From IMG/VR virus record IMGVR_UViG_3300046491_000017, positions 1 to 27,567 of that record: 27,567 nt of DNA; one strand, 5' to 3'. The stretch is from a virus. Shown here in pieces: positions 23,420-27,567 of the stretch (position 1 is the stretch's first letter; each line of letters begins with the position of its first letter). A model generated the notes under the pieces. That model made no database searches. It was given only the letters and a program-made list of their open reading frames with translations, and was not told the DNA's origin. The position numbers and the translations under genes are program-made.

Positions 23420-24238
23420 CTACAAAGCTAGGATGAGTGTGAGGCGGTTGCGGTTGGATTGGGTCAGGCACGGGCCGGCCGGCTCGACTTGCGCCGCAGG
23501 CTCATCAGCCGAAGCGACGTTTTCGATGGCCGGGGCGGCGACGGGCGCCGGCTCAGCGATGGCTGCTGGCGCGGGATCGGCGGGTGGCGGAGTGATCAGG
23601 TTGGCTGGCGCTTTGGCGTACGCTGCGAGGTTCCAGGTCGCCGCATTGTTCAGTGCAGCCTTGGCCGGAGAGTCGGCGACGCGGTCAATGAACCCGTGCT
23701 CGAGTGCCTGCGCAGCGGTGAACCACGTTTCATCGTTCATCCACTGCACGACCTGCTCAGTGCTTTGGCCGGTCTTCGTTGTGTAGTCGTTGACGATCGA
23801 GCCTTCGACCTGCTCGAGGAGATCCGCCGTTTCACGCATGGCGTTTTTGTCGCCCCACGCCATGCCGCTTGCATTGTGGATCATGAAGAACGCACCATCC
23901 GTCATCTCGACCTCGTTGCACGCCAGCGCGATGCTGGTCGCTGCACTGGCGCACAGGCTATCGATGTGGGCGATCTTCTTGCCTTTGAATCGCGCCAGCG
24001 CCGCCATGATGGCACGGCCCTCAAACACATCGCCGCCCGGGCTGTTGATGTAGACGTGCAGCACCTCGGCATCGCCAGCAGCCTCGAGGGCATTGATGAC
24101 GCCCGCGGCGCTCACGCCCCAATACGAGTCGATCACGTCGTAGATGTAGAGCGACGCCTCGGCCGCGTTGCGTGCCACGTTGAGGGGCCGCTTGTCATGC
24201 GCCGCGTTGTCGCGGATTAGCTGGAGAATTTTGCTCAT
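23420..24238 (-). CDS. ClpP-like prohead protease
   Basis: A 272-residue ClpP-type serine protease: SPGGDV (66-71) forms the oxyanion region, Ser98 in CASAA is the nucleophile and His121 in FMIHNASG the base; the acid is probably D169/E170. The C-terminal 75 residues are Pro/Ala-rich and may be an internal scaffold-like tail. It cleaves the delta domain of the capsid protein during head maturation, and sits between portal and capsid as expected. It overlaps the portal gene by ATGA. Confidence 0.93.
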   Translation of the reverse strand: MSKILQLIRDNAAHDKRPLNVARNAAEASLYIYDVIDSYWGVSAAGVINALEAAGDAEVLHVYINSPGGDVFEGRAIMAALARFKGKKIAHIDSLCASAATSIALACNEVEMTDGAFFMIHNASGMAWGDKNAMRETADLLEQVEGSIVNDYTTKTGQSTEQVVQWMNDETWFTAAQALEHGFIDRVADSPAKAALNNAATWNLAAYAKAPANLITPPPADPAPAAIAEPAPVAAPAIENVASADEPAAQVEPAGPCLTQSNRNRLTLILAL

Positions 24239-25554
24239 TGGGCGGTCGTGCCTTGAGTGGAAGGTGAGTTGGTCGGAGCCTCGGCGCCCGGCTTGGCCGG
24301 TGCCCGGTAGAGGATGTCGCCACCATCAACCGGCGGCATACGGTCGCGGCGACGCACTTCGTTGATGGTCATCCAGCCGTCGCCGGCGCCAGGGCCGCCC
24401 AGTGCGGCACGGCTGTATTCGGCCTGCGCCTTGATGTCGCCGGCATACAGTGCCTCGCGGTGGAATTCAAGGAAGCGCCCAGTATTGCGCGGGTACAGCT
24501 TGCGGTTCAGTTCCTGCTCGATCTTGATCAGCCACGGCTGCAGTGTGTACTGCACGAAGGCGCGGCCGATCGACTCGATGCCGCTACCCCACGAAGTCGA
24601 TCCGGTCGACTCGTTGATCATGAAGCCCGGCACGCCGAATGCGCGGGCGATGTCGAGTACCTGGAACTTCCTAGCTTCCAGCAGCTGCGCGTCCTCCGCG
24701 GATAGGCTCAATTCTTTTGCCGTGACGCCCTCGGTGAGAACCAGCGGGAGGCGGTGGGCGTTCGCGAGCCCGGCGTATTTGTTCGTGAAAGCGGTCTGCA
24801 ATTGCGTGATCTGCGAGGGGTCCATCTTTGCCGGCGCGTTCAGGACAATCGAGGGATGGGCGCCGTTCTCGAAGAACTTACCGCTGTACTCGTCCATCGC
24901 CAAGGCGTTGCCAATGGCGCTACGGGCACCAAATTGGATGACCGACATCGATCGCATGGTCGCATCGTCGAAGCCAAGGCCCGGGAAATGCAGGATGTCC
25001 GCAGGGTCAAACCACGTCGAAATGCCGTGAGAAGGCAGATTGACGTAGTAGCGAACCCCTTCGCCAGGCGTGCGAATCGGTGAGACGGAGCCCCACGGCA
25101 GCGGCAGGATCTCCCGCAGCGTGCCATTCATGCGCCAACGGAGCAGGCCGAACGCGTCACCGCGCAGCAGTTGCGCCATGCTCGCGCCTTCCCACATGGA
25201 GGCGGCGGTGAACTGCGGACTTGGCTGCTCGTTCAGCAGATACCACAGATCACTGCGTGGCAGGCGGGATGGGATTTCGCCACCATCGAGCGCGTACTCG
25301 TGGATTGGCATGCTTATGATCGCGCCGGCGATCTTGGATACGCAGGACGCCACCGCCGATACGCGCATGGCACTGGTGGCGCTAACGGCCTGGCCGGATG
25401 GGGCGATGCCAAACGCTTCCATCACCTCAGGGCTGTATTGCGTCTGATTCGACAGGCGCGCAGCCTGCCGCTCTGCGCGCCAATTAGTCAAGATGGGCGA
25501 GCCCTCAACCGCAGCACGGCGCTGCACGTCGTCCCACGATGTGTTTTTTGTCAT
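24235..25554 (-). CDS. Phage portal protein, HK97 family
   Basis: A 439-residue portal. Typical features: VSAVASCVSKIAGAIISMPIHEY, the LLNEQPSPQFTAASMWEGAS region, PADILHFPGLGFDD, then SGKFFENGAHPSIVLN and RAFGVPGFMI, with a C-terminal tail rich in Pro/Ala/Thr. Twelve copies form the vertex ring through which the terminase packages DNA. TAATG overlap with the large terminase gene and ATGA overlap with the protease gene mean the three are one coupled unit. Confidence 0.95.
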   Translation of the reverse strand: MTKNTSWDDVQRRAAVEGSPILTNWRAERQAARLSNQTQYSPEVMEAFGIAPSGQAVSATSAMRVSAVASCVSKIAGAIISMPIHEYALDGGEIPSRLPRSDLWYLLNEQPSPQFTAASMWEGASMAQLLRGDAFGLLRWRMNGTLREILPLPWGSVSPIRTPGEGVRYYVNLPSHGISTWFDPADILHFPGLGFDDATMRSMSVIQFGARSAIGNALAMDEYSGKFFENGAHPSIVLNAPAKMDPSQITQLQTAFTNKYAGLANAHRLPLVLTEGVTAKELSLSAEDAQLLEARKFQVLDIARAFGVPGFMINESTGSTSWGSGIESIGRAFVQYTLQPWLIKIEQELNRKLYPRNTGRFLEFHREALYAGDIKAQAEYSRAALGGPGAGDGWMTINEVRRRDRMPPVDGGDILYRAPAKPGAEAPTNSPSTQGTTAQ

Positions 25555-27092
25555 TAGAGCTCCACAAACCCTTGCGTGATTTCATTCGACTCAGGCTCGG
25601 CAACGCTCGACTTCACGCCAACCGCCATTGCCAGCGCCACCATGCCGTCGATGCGGCCAGTCGCTTTGCCCTTAGTGAACTTCCTTTGTTCCGCCGGGTC
25701 GGTGACTACCGTCGCATTCGCCGCGCACATGGTCAGGACCGGGTGATTTCCATGCTTGAGCTTGCGTGCCAGGAGTAGCGATTCGAGCTCGCGCAAGGCC
25801 GGCGACATTGACTGGAACCCCTGCCCGAATTCGATGAACCGGTCCATTTCCTCGGGTGTGAAGCCGGCACGCTCCAGCCAAGGCTTCAGGAACCGCATGT
25901 TGTAGCGGTCAAATGCAATGGCCCGGACGTTGTAGCGGTCGAATACCTCTCGGAGCCGGGCCGCGACGAATTCGTATTCAATCGAGGCGCCCGGCGTCGT
26001 ATTCAGAAAACCTTGTTGGTGCCACAGGTCATACGGCACGCGGTCAGCGCGCGCCTTCTCGGCCAATCCGGATTCGGGCAGCCAGAATGTGGACTGCACG
26101 CCGAACCCGTCGCCTTGCGCCGCGGTGAGCACCAGCGCCGTCAAGTCCGATACGCTCGACAAATCCAGCCCGCCAAACACCTCGGTGGCAGCGTCAAACT
26201 CGTCCGGTTCGGCGCCGTTTTCTTGCCATATTGACCGGGTAATGAACGGGCTGCGCGCCTCCACCCGCTGGTTAAGGATCAGGTTCCGATACCCTGCCTC
26301 AGCGCTCGGCATCCGCTTGGCGTCGCTCGCCTGGCGGAACACCTCTTCCTTGTTCATGAACACATCGAAGTGCGGATTCGCTGCCCGAATCGCCTCTTCG
26401 CTGAACGGGTCCAGGTCGAGCGGCGCCGTACAGAGCTCCACTTTGATGCGCGGATCTGCGCCGGTCAGCCCATCATCGATCAGCAGGCTCAGCAGATCGG
26501 CATCCGTCGGCGCCTGAGTTGAAATCACGATCGACAGCGGCGACTCTTGCGCTGCGCTTGCTGTCTCGAGCGCCTCGTACAGCTCCGACCGCGGCCCCTT
26601 GACCTGTCCGAGCTCGTCATGCACCACAAAGACTGGGCTCAAACCATAGGCGGTGGCAGCATCGGCACTCAGCGCGCGATACAACGTGCCCAGCTCCTCG
26701 CAATACAGCTGCTTTGCCGTATCGCGGATCCCAACAAACTCGGACAAATCCGGCGACATGCGCACCACTTTCGCCGCCAGGGCAAACAGGATCGATGCCT
26801 GATCGCGCGATTGTGCCGCGCTGTAGAGCTGACTATTCGGTTTCGCCTCGGGCCCGCACAGGTGGAGCAGAAGCAGGAACGCAGAGAGTGCCGTTTTGGC
26901 ATTCTTGCGCGCCATCGACAGGATGAATACGCGAGTTGGCGAATCGTAGATCCGGCATATCCAGCGCTTCTGGTGCTTGGTCAGTTTTACCGGCTGACCT
27001 ACCAATCTCCCCTCGGGGATTCTGCAGTGATGCTCAATCCACGCGATATTGCGCTCGCCGCGGCTCAGTTGTCGCTTAGCGCGAGCTCCCAT
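25554..27092 (-). CDS. terL: Large terminase subunit (Terminase_1)
   Basis: A 512-residue packaging motor. ATPase: Walker A-like MARKNAKT (60-67) and Walker B VFVVHDE (154-160). Nuclease domain acid residues: D310 in GGLDLSS, the AFDRYNM motif, and the late GRIDGMVALAMAVG. This is the Terminase_1 family paired with P27-type small subunits, which in HK97 and phiE125 make cohesive ends. Start at 27092 overlaps the small-subunit gene by 28 bases, with an AAGGGA site upstream. Confidence 0.95.
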   Translation of the reverse strand: MGARAKRQLSRGERNIAWIEHHCRIPEGRLVGQPVKLTKHQKRWICRIYDSPTRVFILSMARKNAKTALSAFLLLLHLCGPEAKPNSQLYSAAQSRDQASILFALAAKVVRMSPDLSEFVGIRDTAKQLYCEELGTLYRALSADAATAYGLSPVFVVHDELGQVKGPRSELYEALETASAAQESPLSIVISTQAPTDADLLSLLIDDGLTGADPRIKVELCTAPLDLDPFSEEAIRAANPHFDVFMNKEEVFRQASDAKRMPSAEAGYRNLILNQRVEARSPFITRSIWQENGAEPDEFDAATEVFGGLDLSSVSDLTALVLTAAQGDGFGVQSTFWLPESGLAEKARADRVPYDLWHQQGFLNTTPGASIEYEFVAARLREVFDRYNVRAIAFDRYNMRFLKPWLERAGFTPEEMDRFIEFGQGFQSMSPALRELESLLLARKLKHGNHPVLTMCAANATVVTDPAEQRKFTKGKATGRIDGMVALAMAVGVKSSVAEPESNEITQGFVEL

Positions 27093-27517
27093 GGCTTACG
27101 TCCCTTCGATTGATTCTTCAGGCTGCGGCCAACGGTTGTCGGATGCTCGACCGCCTGGCGGGTAATGCGCAGCCTGGTCGCCAGCGACGACGCGGCGCGG
27201 CTCTCGCGCTCGGCCATTGCGAGCAGGCGGTCGTAGCGTTTGAGGCCGTCGTCGTCCGCCAGCCAGGCGCGGTCGAAGTTCAGCAACTCGTCAGCCAGAA
27301 TCCGCGCGTTGACGATGTGCCGGCAGTACATTTCGAGAAGTGGTGAGTGGGTTGGCGAAAAGGCGCTTGCCGGCTGGTCGTTGACCACCTCGAGCCAAAC
27401 GCCCTGCTCAGCGTCGCTCAGGTGGGCCGGAGCTTTCAGGCGCTGTTCGCCGGTGACGGACGTAACGAGGCCGGCAACTTCGCGGGAAGCTGCCGATTTT
27501 TTGCCTCGTTGCGTCAT
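27065..27517 (-). CDS. terS: Small terminase subunit, P27 family
   Basis: A 150-residue helical protein of the P27 type: KAPAHLSDAEQGVWLEVV, LLEMYCRHIVNARILADEL and a C-terminal RSLKNQSKGRKPWELAL. It recognises the packaging site and feeds the large subunit. Start at 27517 is supported by position; the ribosome-binding site (AAAGG) lies rather far upstream. The remaining 50 bases of the window (27518-27567) are AT-rich with a run of T and may be part of the packaging site region. Confidence 0.88.
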   Translation of the reverse strand: MTQRGKKSAASREVAGLVTSVTGEQRLKAPAHLSDAEQGVWLEVVNDQPASAFSPTHSPLLEMYCRHIVNARILADELLNFDRAWLADDDGLKRYDRLLAMAERESRAASSLATRLRITRQAVEHPTTVGRSLKNQSKGRKPWELALSDN

Positions 27518-27567
27518 GCCGGCGATGCCTTTTTACTTTTTTTTGTCCACGTTTATGGAAATAGAGG

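Overview
The window is the late (packaging, head, tail and lysis) region of a lambda-like, non-contractile-tailed phage or prophage of the HK97-type structural class. All recognisable phage genes lie on the minus strand, so transcription runs from the right end to the left end. The only plus-strand gene is an antitoxin-like gene cut by the left edge. High GC, small terminase of the P27 type, HK97/phiE125-type head-completion proteins and a HigA-like gene of the proteobacterial type suggest a Burkholderiales host (possibly Oxalobacteraceae). This is inference from protein style, not from a marker gene. No integrase, repressor, tRNA or attachment site is visible, so prophage versus free phage cannot be decided here.

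Layout in transcription order: (1) packaging and prohead: small terminase (27517-27065), large terminase, portal, ClpP-like prohead protease, terminator, HK97-fold major capsid protein (23339-22149). (2) Five small or unrecognised head-region proteins (22096-20392), then a 579-residue protein with a LamG-like N-terminal half and about twelve 22-residue tandem repeats. (3) Head completion and tail terminator: gp6-like connector, SPP1-type head closure, gp10-like, gp11/DUF3168-like tail terminator. (4) Tail: terminator, major tail tube protein, a gpG-like chaperone followed by a gpT-like frame without its own convincing start (probable -1 frameshift), a moron-like zinc-ribbon membrane gene with its own candidate promoter and terminator, a 1655-residue tape measure, three tail-tip/fibre proteins, a 205-residue fibre-associated protein and a permuted papain-like hydrolase. 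(5) Lysis: terminator, XhlA-like coiled-coil membrane protein, lambda-R-like endolysin, holin, i-spanin with the o-spanin gene nested inside it. (6) A trailing pair after lysis: an HTH-metallophosphoesterase fusion and a small two-knuckle zinc protein, ending one base from the convergent antitoxin-like gene.

Genes are packed tightly, with many 4-bp ATGA or 1-bp TAATG stop/start overlaps implying translational coupling. The main breaks are four intrinsic terminators, placed just upstream of the major capsid, major tail, tape measure and lysis genes; a late antiterminator would be needed to pass them, or they set module ratios. The points most worth a second look are the non-canonical frameshift site in the tail chaperone pair, the repeat-bearing head-region protein, the moron, the terminator-before-gene architecture, and the HTH-phosphoesterase/zinc-knuckle pair.
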